From Microbacterium natoriense (GTDB lineage: Bacteria; Actinomycetota; Actinomycetes; Actinomycetales; Microbacteriaceae), in NCBI RefSeq assembly GCF_030816295.1, contig NZ_JAUSXV010000001.1, positions 1,550,001 through 1,614,000 on the forward strand: 64,000 nt of DNA. Reading direction: 5' to 3'. Below are positions 40,662 through 50,433 of this stretch, one piece after another. Under the pieces are notes generated by a model. It was given only the letters and a program-made list of their open reading frames with translations, was not told where the DNA came from and made no database searches. The position numbers were made by a program, and so were the translations under genes. Each line of letters opens with the position of its first letter. The first letter of the stretch is position 1.

Positions 40662-42554
40662 CTACTCCGGTTGTGACCTTCGGCCACGGCGTCCGAAAAC
40701 AATCGCCGCTGCTCCAACCACGAGCAGCGCAGCAGCGCCCAGCGCTATCCAGCGAGGCGGTTCGCCTCCCGTGGTGGCAAGCCCTGACGGACCTGTCCCT
40801 GAGCTTCCGGTTCCAGCGGCGCCGCCGTCGCCGGGCGATGCCTTCGTGACTGTGAGTGTTGCCGCGACGCTTGTCACGGTGCCTTCACTGTTGGTTGCGC
40901 TCGCGCGATACTGGTACGCGTTGTGTGCCGTGCTCGCATCCCTGATCGTGACTTCCCGGCCGTCCGCGGAAACGGTCGCACTGGGATCGCCGCTGACGGG
41001 GAGCCATGTTCTCCCACCATCGTTCGATACTTCCCATGAGATCGATGGCAAAGGCGCTCCTGTGGCGACCACAGCAAACACCGCAATGCCTCCCTCCTCT
41101 ACTGCTTCGTCCTCAGGGTTTGTGAGGGTGGGTTTGTCGACGTAGGTAAAACCGCCCGGGTAGATGATCGGCTCCTGAGGGACTCCGCCGAGAGCCCACT
41201 CGATCGCGATGTCGACGGGCCCGCCCTCATGCGGAGGGGTGCTCACAAGCACGAGGTCGCCTTGCGTCGAAAGGCTCGTCCCGGGAATACCGCCAAACGT
41301 AACTCCGGTTACCACAGCGGAGGGTGCGCTTACCCGGACAGGCTCAGTGCGCTCTTCAGTGCTGCCGTTGCCGAGTTGGCCGCCTCCGTTAAACCCCCAT
41401 GCGTACGTATTGCCGTCGTCTCCGAGCGCCATGGACATGCCGGCTCCGCCGCTGAGCTGGGTGAAACCAAGGCGATCCGGGACATGTACCATCACCGGGA
41501 TGCTGCTATCGGTGTGGGTTCCGTTGCCCAACTGGCCGAAGAAGTTGCTCCCCCAGGCGTATGTGTTGCCATCGGATCCGATCGCCAGAGTAGAAGAGCT
41601 TTTGTCGGCACTTACGTGCGTAAACGTGACGCCGGTGGGCGCGCTCACTAGCGTCGGAACGTTGCTGTTGTCGAGAGTCCCGTTCCCTTGCTGGCCGAAA
41701 GCGTTACGGCCCCAACCGTAGGTGTTTCCATCAGAGCCCACGGCCATCGTGTAGGAGCTTCCGAGGCTGAACTGCGTGAAGGACACTCCGGGAGGGGAAA
41801 GAACGCGGACAGGTAGATCGGTGGAGTCATTGGTACCTGTGCCGAGCTGTCCGAAGAAGTTGTCGCCCCAACCGTAGGCGTTGCCATCAGACCCAAGGGC
41901 GAGCGAATGGGTACTCCCTCCACCGATTCGCGTAACGCTCACCCCCGCAGGCGTGTTCGTCTGGACTGGGACACTGGTGTTGACCCGCGAGCCATCGCCC
42001 AGCTGCCCGTACCGGTTGTCCCCCCAGGCGTAGGCCTTCCCGTCGAATCCCAGCGCTAGTGAGTGTTGGTCTCCGGCTTCCAGGTGTGTGAAGGTGAGGC
42101 CTGCGGGGGTACTAACTCGCACGGGAGTGACAGTATTGGTGGTGCCGCCATCTCCTAGTTGACCAGATTCGTTGTTGCCCCAGGCATACGCGTTGCCGTC
42201 CGATCCCAGCGCCAGCGAGTGACCGGCGCCAGCACTGACCTGCGTGAAGGTGACGCCAGCCGGAGCGTGGACGAGGACCGGGAGGTTGCTAGTCGTGTTG
42301 TTGCCGGTACCGAGTTGCCCCCGGGAGTTGAATCCCCACGCGTAAGTGTTCTGATCAGAACCTATGGCCAATGTGTGGTCGACACCAGCGGCGACCTGGA
42401 CGAAGGTAACGCCCGCGGGCGCGGGGATCGTGACCTCAGTGCCGCCGATGGTGGAGCCCTTGTCCGGGGTGGGGTTCGTCGCGGCGGCCCAGGAGGCCGT
42501 GGGAGCCCCAACGGTAAGCGCGGCGGCGACCAGCATGGCAGCAGTTCTAAGCAT
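40662..42554 (-). CDS. wall-anchored RCC1-repeat protein (LATTG)
   Basis: A 630-residue surface protein. Signal peptide at 1-24. Seven RCC1-type blade repeats of ~52 residues (each AWGxNxxGQLGxG then VxAPxGVxFTxVSAGxxHSLALGSDG) span about 50-410. Then an Ig-like or IPT domain, an Ig-like domain (about 480-570) and the sorting signal LATTG at 592-596 followed by hydrophobic 599-620 and GRRGRR. It would be anchored by a class E type sortase. ATG 42554 lies 8 nt after TATACC. Divergent from the LRR protein gene. Confidence 0.9.
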   Translation of the reverse strand: MLRTAAMLVAAALTVGAPTASWAAATNPTPDKGSTIGGTEVTIPAPAGVTFVQVAAGVDHTLAIGSDQNTYAWGFNSRGQLGTGNNTTSNLPVLVHAPAGVTFTQVSAGAGHSLALGSDGNAYAWGNNESGQLGDGGTTNTVTPVRVSTPAGLTFTHLEAGDQHSLALGFDGKAYAWGDNRYGQLGDGSRVNTSVPVQTNTPAGVSVTRIGGGSTHSLALGSDGNAYGWGDNFFGQLGTGTNDSTDLPVRVLSPPGVSFTQFSLGSSYTMAVGSDGNTYGWGRNAFGQQGNGTLDNSNVPTLVSAPTGVTFTHVSADKSSSTLAIGSDGNTYAWGSNFFGQLGNGTHTDSSIPVMVHVPDRLGFTQLSGGAGMSMALGDDGNTYAWGFNGGGQLGNGSTEERTEPVRVSAPSAVVTGVTFGGIPGTSLSTQGDLVLVSTPPHEGGPVDIAIEWALGGVPQEPIIYPGGFTYVDKPTLTNPEDEAVEEGGIAVFAVVATGAPLPSISWEVSNDGGRTWLPVSGDPSATVSADGREVTIRDASTAHNAYQYRASATNSEGTVTSVAATLTVTKASPGDGGAAGTGSSGTGPSGLATTGGEPPRWIALGAAALLVVGAAAIVFGRRGRRSQPE

Positions 42555-42941
42555 GGCTCAAGGGTATACTGCACCATAACTCGCTGCCTGTGGAGGTCGA
42601 CAGTCGCCGGCGCGTGCGACTGCGGGAAGGGCCTGGATTAGATCCAGAGCGGATCGAGCAACGACGTTCGGCGTCAATGTCATTCTCTTGAGGGCGAAGG
42701 CTTCACCCATTTCGGCGATCAAAGGCTCGGGGCTGTGCGCGTTGCTGACGCTCCACACTCAACACGTCAGATATCACCACCTAGCTTTGCTGGGTGCGCG
42801 CGAGATTGGCGCCTGTCGCCACCTAGAGCTGTGGACCCGCCGCAAGCATTAGAGCTGAAGCGATTGCTACGCGCTGACGCCGCCTGCGGCGTCAGCATGA
42901 CCACGGGGGCACACATGAGTTCGTTCGAAAGTGAGGCGCGT
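42555..42941. promoter_or_regulatory. shared upstream region of two surface genes
   Basis: 387 bp between divergent RCC1 and LRR genes. It contains two ccacctag sequences (CTAG at 42781 and 42823, spacing 42 bp), and a perfect 10-bp palindrome (gctgacgccg / cggcgtcagc, 42873-42896) immediately before the first possible LRR start. CTAG is rare in high-GC actinobacterial DNA. Regulatory role is inferred. Confidence 0.4.
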
Positions 42942-44576
42942 ATGAGTTCTACCGCGACGTCCACTGCACCTTTGGCTTCCACGCGGAGGACCAAGCTCGC
43001 CACAGTTATTACAGCCTTTGTGCTGTCGATGCCGGGCCTGCTCGCCGTGGTCCCCGCGCATGCCGAAGGACCTCCGGCGCTCGAAGATATCCCCCTCGGA
43101 GCGGAATCTCTGCCGAGCTACGACCGCGACGAGGGCAGCCTGGAGACACGCAGCATTGCTTATCGGGTGCAGCCTTTGGCAGCCGATGATCAGGAACTGG
43201 CCGTGATTCCTGACCCTGCCCTGCGTGCAGCCATCGCGCGAGTTCAGAACGTGAGCGATCCCAGCAGGTTGACCAAACGCAATGTTAGGGGGTTGCAGTT
43301 TATCGATGCCCCGGACGCGGGGATCACCGACCTCACGGGGCTAGAGATCGCGGAGAACCTGTCATTGCTGTACGTAGACAACAACAAGATCACGTCGCTG
43401 GAACCGTTGCGAGGGCTACCGGAACTGCGGCAGATCACGGCTAGTAGAAACCCAATCACTGACATAGCTCCGCTGTCGACAATCCCGGGGATCGACTTCC
43501 TCGAGTTGAACTGGACAAACATTTCCTCGCTTGAACCGCTCCGGGGCAACACGGCACTGTGGAGGCTGCAAGTCGCGTACACCAACATCACATCCCTGGA
43601 GCCTCTGAGTAGCGTTGGCACCCTGACCGAGGTTTACTTCCAGAACACAGCCGTCTCCGACCTCTCACCGCTCCGCGGGCTGATGAAGTTGTCCGCTCTA
43701 TCCGCACCTTCTGCGAACATCTCGGATCTGGAACCACTGCGGGGGCTCCCCAGACTGAGCCTCGTGAACGTCAACTCGAACCATGTGGCCGACATCTCCG
43801 TCTTTGAGTCATGGCCCTCCATCGCGCGCATCGGCTTCAACAAGCAGACAGTGTCCGCGGGCGAAGTCCTTGTCCCCTCCGGCGCTGACCACTACACCAA
43901 GATCGATGTTGTCGACATCTTCTCGATGCCGTACGGAAACCGGCAAGCGGTCACGGCTGGTGCGACAGCAACCTCTGACAGCGAAGGCGCAATATGGAGC
44001 GGCATCGCGCAGGACGCGACCGAACTCTCCGTCTATGTTTCTAAGTCTGTCGTGGCCGGCGGCCCGGAGTTTTCTGCAACTGTGACCTATCCGGTGGCTC
44101 GTGCGGTCTATCTCAGCGGGGATCCCCAGCCCGGAACGGTGGGGGAAAAATACCAGTTCGCCTTCTCCATCACGGACGGCTTCACGGCGACAGCAAACGT
44201 GCAGGCCGCCACGCCGGGGTATTCGATGGCAGAGGGCGCCGTGCCGGGCCTCACGCTCAGTGCCGCTGGAGTACTCGCCGGCACCCCCTTAGCAGAGGGC
44301 GCCTACGTTTTCGAGGTGCGAGGGACAGACCGGCACGGTAACACCCTGGATCACGAGTACATGCTGAGGGTGGGGGCCGGGTCGGTTGTGACGCCTCCGA
44401 CGATCCCGCCGACGACGGGCACGGAGACTCCGGCTCCTGGGAGCGGAACTGCAGCGCCTGGCGGCCTTGCAGCCACAGGAAACAACGTGCCGGCTGTCCT
44501 CCTCACGGCGGCCGTACTCGCCACACTTATCGGCGCGGTCCTCGTGGCACGCCGACGGCGGCGGACGGACGGCTGA
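42942..44576 (+). CDS. LRR wall-anchored protein (LAATG)
   Basis: A 544-residue internalin-like surface protein. I choose ATG 42942, preceded by GTGAGG; ATG 42915 and 42897 are possible. Signal peptide about 20-48 (VVPAHAEG). About ten leucine-rich repeats of ~22 residues, mostly of the form LEPLRGLPxLxxLxxxxNxIxD, cover about 90-300. An Ig-like tail (about 400-480), a Pro/Thr linker, LAATG at 509-513, a hydrophobic segment and RRRRR end the protein. Likely adhesin. A weak hairpin follows at 44604-44626. Confidence 0.9.
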   Translation: MSSTATSTAPLASTRRTKLATVITAFVLSMPGLLAVVPAHAEGPPALEDIPLGAESLPSYDRDEGSLETRSIAYRVQPLAADDQELAVIPDPALRAAIARVQNVSDPSRLTKRNVRGLQFIDAPDAGITDLTGLEIAENLSLLYVDNNKITSLEPLRGLPELRQITASRNPITDIAPLSTIPGIDFLELNWTNISSLEPLRGNTALWRLQVAYTNITSLEPLSSVGTLTEVYFQNTAVSDLSPLRGLMKLSALSAPSANISDLEPLRGLPRLSLVNVNSNHVADISVFESWPSIARIGFNKQTVSAGEVLVPSGADHYTKIDVVDIFSMPYGNRQAVTAGATATSDSEGAIWSGIAQDATELSVYVSKSVVAGGPEFSATVTYPVARAVYLSGDPQPGTVGEKYQFAFSITDGFTATANVQAATPGYSMAEGAVPGLTLSAAGVLAGTPLAEGAYVFEVRGTDRHGNTLDHEYMLRVGAGSVVTPPTIPPTTGTETPAPGSGTAAPGGLAATGNNVPAVLLTAAVLATLIGAVLVARRRRRTDG

Positions 44577-45060
44577 CTCTGCCGGATCCCAAGCGCCGGG
44601 TGTCGGGCGGGCTAGCAGCCTGCCCGGCTCCGCAGTTCCGGAGATCCACTCGCCACCACCGGCGGGGCGGCTCCACTGATGGCGGGAGTCTGCGCGGCGG
44701 TTCCCCTCTCCGGTAGGCGCGGCGTCCTTGCTCCTCGCTCGACGCAGTTCGAAGCTCACGAAGGCTTAGCTCGGGGAGCGCTATTCGCGACTGCCTGAAC
44801 AAGGTGGCACGCAACCTGCCGCTATGCACGGAGTGACGCGGACAAGCGACCAGCCGTGTTCGTGTCATTGCCCGCCACCAGACCATCGGCTGGGGCGGAA
44901 CACAGTGCGAACGATGGTGGCGGTCATTGCAAGAGAGGCCTGAAGGAGGGCCGTGGATGCATCCTCTTCCCTTCTGGATGCCCCCTCGATAAGCGCCCTG
45001 GCGCAGGTCGCTCTGCGACTGGCGCGGAGCGTAGTACTCCGTACTGCTTGGGCGCGCGCG
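44577..45060. other. intergenic region with weak hairpin
   Basis: No gene supported. A 10-bp stem (cgggcgggct, loop AGC, agcctgcccg; one G-T wobble) at 44604-44626 may end transcription of the LRR gene. The region separates convergent LRR and LuxR genes. Confidence 0.4.
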
Positions 45061-47556
45061 TCAGATGGTGCTCCTGTTGCCTGCGACGAGCGCGGCAAGC
45101 TGGGTGCGGTTGCTGGTCCCAGATTTGCGGAGCGCATTGGCAACGTGGTTTTCCACGGTGCGTCGGCTGATGCTCAGCCGTTCGGCAATCTCGTTGTTGG
45201 TCAGGGTCTCGGCGAGAAGCGCCACTTGGCGTTCGCGTTCACTCAGGAGTGCCACTCGCTCGCTACTCGCCCCCGAAAGCTGAGCGCCCTCTCCCAGGGG
45301 CCTTGCGATCGAGTCAGCGAGTGCGTGCAGACCTGCGCTGCGCTCGACATCGTGATCGTCATCGGCTCGCCGGGCTGCAGCGGAAATCAGTCTGGCCATG
45401 AGTGCATCGTCCTGGCCGCGGGGGGCAGACTCTATCCAGAGGCGCACTTCGGTGAGAGGCGCGGTGGCCAACAATCCAGCGAGGGTGCTCGACCTCGCAT
45501 AACCGGAACCTGGCATTTGAGCTTCAGCGGCCTGAAGCTCACTGACGATACGCGGTTCGAAGGTCAATGTCAGAAGGAACAGCGCCGTTTGGACCGCGCC
45601 GACGGTGTACCCCAGGCTGCGACGGGCTTTCAGTGCGCCGACGAGCTCAGCGATGCCTTCCTCTTTTCGCTCTCCTTGGCTTCGGGTGAGGCCGTCCAAC
45701 ACATCGAGACCCATTCCGAGAAAGGGCCCCACTTGCGGGGACACTGTGCTTGACTCGCGGACGAGGTCATCACGGACAGTGCCTTGCCCGTGGAGGTGGG
45801 CGGAGGTTGCTTGCATGTTGAGCATCGCGCTGTAGACGAAGCCCATCGTGAGGCGTGGGCGCCCGCCGACAACCCCTTCCTCCAAGACGCGAGCTGCGGA
45901 GACAGCGTCATCAAGATAGTCGTGGGCGAGCGCTGCCCAGTAAGAAAGAGTGGCAAAAGCTGGTTTGTCGAACTGCTCGAGAGCCTTCTTCCTCAGACTC
46001 TCCGCGGCTGCAACCGCTCCCAACGGATCGCCTTCCAAGACTGAGAGCAGCACAGTCATCTGGGGGAGTAGCGATGGCCACGCACCTCTCCCCGCCAAAT
46101 GCTCGACCTCATCGCGCGCAACCGCCACCTTTCCTTGAGCGAGGGCCACGCATAGTCGAAGGATGCCGTTCACATCCGCTGGATCATCATGGGTGGGAAC
46201 GTCCTGGGTAACGCCCTGTCCGTTGATCAGCGCCATGAGCTGGACTGTCGTACGGGCGCTATCCGCCCAATAGGGGTTTTCTGCGGCGAAGTCGTTCAAT
46301 GTCTGCTGAGCGGCGTCGACGTCACCTACTTGGAAAAGTAGATGTTGGCTGAGCCTCACGACAAACTGAAGCTCGGCGGCACCAGCGCCGCGTCGGGGGA
46401 GGGTGGTCTCTGCAAAGACGGCGCTGATGCGTGCATCTTCGGATCGCGCGCCAAGAGCCTCGGCCAAGTAGGCGAGGGCGTTGTTCAGCGTTGGCGATTC
46501 ACGCCAGGCTGCAAAACTTGCAGCGATCGCTCGCTGGGTGTGCTCGGTGAACGAGCGGGCAAGGATCGCGCTGTTGCTTTCGCTCGTGTCCCCGGCGATG
46601 ACCGTTGCCTGGCTACTGTCCCCGTCAGCAGCTGTCTCCAACTGCCGAAGAACGTAAGAGCGTTTCTCTTTGTACCTTTCCGAAAGCGCAGGTGGCCATG
46701 CCTGCACAAATACGCCGCGAGGACTTGTCGACGCGGCGATGAGTCGCTGGTCTAGTGCCGCGCCGACGGCGTCTCGCCCAAAGCGACTCGTGGCGACAGC
46801 GAGCTCGGATGCTCCGCCCTCGCTCAGCCAACGTACGACAGCCTCGATCTCCGGTGGAGTGTCCGCCAACAGCGAGTCAAGGTACCCGGCAAGATCGAAA
46901 GTCCACAGCGATCCTCCAGCGGACGCCCATACCCCGTTTGTCATGCGAAGCTTGCCTCGATCGCGGGCACTCTCACCGATGGCAACAACCAAACCCGCAA
47001 TGCCTCCAGATTTTCCGAATACTCGCGCGACGACCGCCGCGTCTGCGGGAGCGCCCAGGACCTCACGCAGCAACAGGCCGGTGCCAGGTAGGTCCAGGGA
47101 GGGCACCTCAACGATTGCTTCGGGCCATTCCGCCGCGAAGTCGGTATCGCGGTGACGGCCGATCAACTCCGTTACGAGGAACCGCACACCGAGCCTGCGG
47201 CGCACTGCGCTCAGCACGCGCAGGCTCAGGGCATCGATCTCGTGCACGTCGTCGACGGCGATGACCGCTTTTTCAGGCAAAGCCGCAGCGATCTCGTCGA
47301 CCACACCTGCAAGATCTCTCGGACGTGCCGGCAAACCTAGTTCTGCACGCAGCTGTTCGAGAACATAACCTGGTTGCAGAACTGCAACGGGATCACCTGC
47401 GACGCTAAAGATCGGCACTCCGGCCGCTTCGATCGTCTCCACGAGCGCGCGCAGAATCCGGCTTCTTCCGCTTTGACGGGCACCTGTGAAGCGGACGTTG
47501 TACCCCGCCAGAGCGTGACGCCTAGCGTCCGCAAGCTGTTGCTCGAAGAGAATCAC
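45061..47556 (-). CDS. large LuxR-family ATPase regulator (LAL-like)
   Basis: An 831-residue regulator of the LAL/MalT type. GTG 47556 has AGGAA at the right distance; a 22-residue longer frame exists. The N-terminal AAA/NACHT-like ATPase has GARQSGRS at residues 25-32, with Arg31 replacing the Walker A Lys, and VIAVDDVHEID as Walker B (about 92-102). A helical repeat middle region follows. The C-terminal HTH (about 765-831) has LSERERQVALLAETLTNNEI and ISRRTVENHVANALRKSG. It probably activates surface genes nearby. The Lys to Arg change may reduce ATP hydrolysis. Confidence 0.88.
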   Translation of the reverse strand: MILFEQQLADARRHALAGYNVRFTGARQSGRSRILRALVETIEAAGVPIFSVAGDPVAVLQPGYVLEQLRAELGLPARPRDLAGVVDEIAAALPEKAVIAVDDVHEIDALSLRVLSAVRRRLGVRFLVTELIGRHRDTDFAAEWPEAIVEVPSLDLPGTGLLLREVLGAPADAAVVARVFGKSGGIAGLVVAIGESARDRGKLRMTNGVWASAGGSLWTFDLAGYLDSLLADTPPEIEAVVRWLSEGGASELAVATSRFGRDAVGAALDQRLIAASTSPRGVFVQAWPPALSERYKEKRSYVLRQLETAADGDSSQATVIAGDTSESNSAILARSFTEHTQRAIAASFAAWRESPTLNNALAYLAEALGARSEDARISAVFAETTLPRRGAGAAELQFVVRLSQHLLFQVGDVDAAQQTLNDFAAENPYWADSARTTVQLMALINGQGVTQDVPTHDDPADVNGILRLCVALAQGKVAVARDEVEHLAGRGAWPSLLPQMTVLLSVLEGDPLGAVAAAESLRKKALEQFDKPAFATLSYWAALAHDYLDDAVSAARVLEEGVVGGRPRLTMGFVYSAMLNMQATSAHLHGQGTVRDDLVRESSTVSPQVGPFLGMGLDVLDGLTRSQGERKEEGIAELVGALKARRSLGYTVGAVQTALFLLTLTFEPRIVSELQAAEAQMPGSGYARSSTLAGLLATAPLTEVRLWIESAPRGQDDALMARLISAAARRADDDHDVERSAGLHALADSIARPLGEGAQLSGASSERVALLSERERQVALLAETLTNNEIAERLSISRRTVENHVANALRKSGTSNRTQLAALVAGNRSTI

Positions 47557-48018
47557 CGTGGCATTCCTGCTTTCGCACTTAGGGCTACCGGATGTGCACT
47601 CACGGACACTGCCGGACATCACCTAGCAAGTGTATGCCGATCGCCCATCGGGCACTCATGGTGCAATCGTTTCGCGCGGTCAAGGAAGACCGAGAAGGCT
47701 ACGAACATGCCAGCAAGGCCATGCCTCACATCGTTGCCCAGGCTGTCCCGGTGCGAAGTCCTTCGCGGTAGCAATCGGTCTCCTCTGCCCCCGTGGACAA
47801 GCCTGTGTGCGGCTCGCTCCGCGCAGGCTCGGGGAGGGAAATCGGTTGTGGTGGCTCTGCTGCAGTGGCTCGCCCCTCCTGCACGTGCGATGGAGCTGGA
47901 GCTGGAGCAGGGGCAGGAGAGGAGGGCCCTCACCTTGGTACTTAGCGACCGATACGAGAGCACCTAGCGCAGGAGCAGCCGCAGATGATAAGAGAACCCG
48001 AACAACTGAGGACTCATT
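47557..48018. promoter_or_regulatory. divergent upstream region of LuxR and surface gene
   Basis: 462 bp with no supported gene. It carries acctagcaag at 47621-47630 and cacctagcgcag at about 47962-47973, similar to the elements upstream of the LRR gene. GGACTCATT precedes ATG 48019. Confidence 0.35.
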
Positions 48019-49638
48019 ATGCACACTCTGCGATTCTCGAAGACAGCTGCCTTGCTCGGCGCGATCGCAATCAGCGCCGCCGTTGGAGTGACGGCTGCCC
48101 CGCCTGCACAGGCGGGGCAGCGGCCGCTGGTCACCATCGACACGCACGGCGCGAGCCCTACGGGTATTACGTACCTGACAACGCATCTAGGCGCCGAAGT
48201 GCAGACGCTCTTCACGCTGAGCGCGCATGCCCCCGCACTTGTCACAGTGGATCAGCTCTGGGACTTCGAAGACGGGTGGTCGGTGACGGACTCCTCGACC
48301 TGCCCTGCTGACCAAGAGACCTTTCTGAACGAAGGCGAGAGCTGCGATGTCATCGTCCGGCTCGCCTTCGACGTAGCTCCAGAGTTCAACATCTCCTACA
48401 ACCAACTCGAGTACCGCTCGGTGCCGGCCGACCACGCGGGTGCGCCTTTGCCAGGGGGTATCGCGACGCCTGCCACCGAGACTCTCGCGTTCTACCCCAA
48501 CCCGTTCACTGTCTCTGCGACCGACTTCGGTGAGGTGCAGGTCGGGGAGTCCGTCTCCCGTGTCGTTCGGATAACGAACAGCTTCTCGCAGTCGGAGAAC
48601 AGCTTCGATGTCCGGCAAATCGACTCCCCATTCTCCCTCGCACCGGGGGCTCCCACTTACGGGCATCTCAAACCAGGCGCATCCGTGGACGTCGAAGTTG
48701 CATTCACTCCGTCGAGCCTCGGTACGACACGCGGCGCGATCACCCCAGCATTCACTCCCATGAACACAGGGCATCTCATCGTTGACCCTTATGGGCTTCT
48801 CGTCGGTACCGGCACGGCGCCCACCATTTCCCTCGAAGCCCCCGCGGTTGACTTCGGGGAAGTGCCTGTAGGTGCATCCGTGTCGCGGCCTCTCACCATC
48901 TCCAACACTGGCGCAACCGACACTGCCCTATCGGTTGGCAACCGCTCAGAGCTTTCCGAGGCGGGGGTGAGGGTGGACCTTATTGACGGGGCTCCTCTCG
49001 CTGCAGGAGAGGACGTCACGACATCGGTCACCTGGACGCCAAACGGACCCGGTGAGGCCGTTAGCCCCTCAATTGAGATCGCCCACACCCCGTTCACTGA
49101 TCCCACAGGCGCAACTGGCCCCCTCAACCCGCTCTCCGTGGCCCTCAGCGGCACTAGTGTTCCCTCGCAGGCAGTGACCGTTGCACCTGTCGATTTCGGA
49201 ACGGTGCGAGTCGGCGAGCAGGTCGAGAGAACTCTTGTGTTCACAAACCTCAGCGGACAGGACATCACACTGACCGCAACCGACCCGACGAGTCTCGATG
49301 CCAACGCGTTGACGACGGATGCTATGACGGTGGTCATCCCGGCCCACTCCGAAATCACCCAGTCCATCTCCTGGACTCCCCGGAAGCCGATCGCCCTGAG
49401 CGCCGAAATTGTGTACCTCGCAGAGGAGACCGGAGGCACAACAGCGGCGACGTTTCGAGGGGACGCTCTTGCCGCCGATCCGCGGGGGACAGACGAAGCA
49501 CTCCCCGAGGGGTCACTAGCGACAACCGGGGGACTGCTTCCGCTGACGGCGATCGTACTTGCTTGCGCGCTGCTCGCAACCGGACTCGGACTGCGGCGTT
49601 TCCGCGGACACCGTGGTTCAGAACAAGAGACGGAATGA
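48019..49638 (+). CDS. choice-of-anchor D wall protein (LATTG)
   Basis: A 539-residue exported protein. Signal peptide 1-32 (APPAQAG). Three repeats with the choice-of-anchor-D/ASPM-SPD2-like pattern DFGEVxVGxSVSRxxxITN (about 165, 275 and 390) follow a unique N-terminal domain. LATTG at 500-504, a hydrophobic helix and RRFRGHR form the sorting signal. It is translated just before the sigma-like gene (12 bp gap), so they are one unit. Confidence 0.88.
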   Translation: MHTLRFSKTAALLGAIAISAAVGVTAAPPAQAGQRPLVTIDTHGASPTGITYLTTHLGAEVQTLFTLSAHAPALVTVDQLWDFEDGWSVTDSSTCPADQETFLNEGESCDVIVRLAFDVAPEFNISYNQLEYRSVPADHAGAPLPGGIATPATETLAFYPNPFTVSATDFGEVQVGESVSRVVRITNSFSQSENSFDVRQIDSPFSLAPGAPTYGHLKPGASVDVEVAFTPSSLGTTRGAITPAFTPMNTGHLIVDPYGLLVGTGTAPTISLEAPAVDFGEVPVGASVSRPLTISNTGATDTALSVGNRSELSEAGVRVDLIDGAPLAAGEDVTTSVTWTPNGPGEAVSPSIEIAHTPFTDPTGATGPLNPLSVALSGTSVPSQAVTVAPVDFGTVRVGEQVERTLVFTNLSGQDITLTATDPTSLDANALTTDAMTVVIPAHSEITQSISWTPRKPIALSAEIVYLAEETGGTTAATFRGDALAADPRGTDEALPEGSLATTGGLLPLTAIVLACALLATGLGLRRFRGHRGSEQETE

Positions 49639-49650
49639 GGTCCCCGAATC

Positions 49651-50412
49651 GTGCCCCCGCAGCTGCTGCATCAACGCCCGCTTCCCGACGACCAAGTCCA
49701 GCGGGGACAAGCCACAAGTGAAACCGATCTTCGCGGCGTCTACGAGCTCGTTTCCCTCGCGCTCACCACACTCCCCGAGAACCAGCAACAGTATCTACGA
49801 GCCGCCGTCGTTGAGGGGCGGAAGCCTTCAGAACTCGCGGAGTATCTGAACCTCTCCCTATCTGAAGTCGAGGCCTTGGGTCTCACTGCGAAGGGTCGTT
49901 TGCGAGCAGCGACCCTGCAGATAGCGCTGGGGAATGGGGCTCCGAAGCGCTGTCGCGATTGGGTGATGAGCGCGACCACTCAAATCACACCGTCAGGCAT
50001 GGTGTGCGAGGCCGTCCAGGCGCAGCATGCCTCCTCGTGTCTGAGGTGTGCGGCCGCGCAAAGCTACTTCAACAGCAGCGTGTCGGAGCTTGGGGTATGC
50101 ACGGTTCTCGCTGCGGGAGCTCTGCTGTTCGAGGTGGGGGATATGCACGCTCGGTTGCCGCTGAGTCGGCACTCGAACGCCCGGGCAATCGCCGAGCGAT
50201 GGAACTCGTGGAGTCGCCAGATCGCAATTCTCTCGCGGCATGCGCTCACTCGAAGGATCCCGATCCATTGCAGGGACGGTACTTCGTCGGCAGCCTCTGC
50301 AAACTCAGTGGACCCTCTCGTCAATAGATCCCCAGGGCTGGAAGCGAGCAACCTGCTGCCTGCGCTAGGGACGAACGAACCGGACGGCCACCATCCTGAC
50401 ACGGATACGTAG
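49651..50412 (+). CDS. sigma region-4 protein with anti-sigma zinc motif
   Basis: A 253-residue protein with no sigma region 2. Residues about 30-90 match a sigma-70 region 4 helix-turn-helix (LPENQQQYLRAAVVEGRKPS, ELAEYLNLSLSEVEALGL). The next segment has HASSCLRC (His126, Cys130, Cys133), the H-x3-C-x2-C zinc motif of ZAS anti-sigma factors, then a hydrophobic stretch (about 147-161). This fusion could bind -35 elements and respond to a signal. GTG 49651 has GAGG 10 nt before. It lies 12 bp after the choice-of-anchor-D gene and 21 bp before the LRR-DUF11 gene. Confidence 0.65.
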   Translation: MPPQLLHQRPLPDDQVQRGQATSETDLRGVYELVSLALTTLPENQQQYLRAAVVEGRKPSELAEYLNLSLSEVEALGLTAKGRLRAATLQIALGNGAPKRCRDWVMSATTQITPSGMVCEAVQAQHASSCLRCAAAQSYFNSSVSELGVCTVLAAGALLFEVGDMHARLPLSRHSNARAIAERWNSWSRQIAILSRHALTRRIPIHCRDGTSSAASANSVDPLVNRSPGLEASNLLPALGTNEPDGHHPDTDT

Positions 50413-50433
50413 TCCGCCACATTCCTCACCTAC

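Noticed and set aside
42558..42758. Minus-strand 66-codon frame upstream of the RCC1 gene
   Set aside because: Somewhat protein-like in the middle but without start signals; kept as part of the upstream region.
47619..47963. Minus-strand 114-codon frame in the LuxR/choice-of-anchor-D gap
   Set aside because: Low-complexity Ser/Arg composition, no ribosome site; it overlaps the promoter region.
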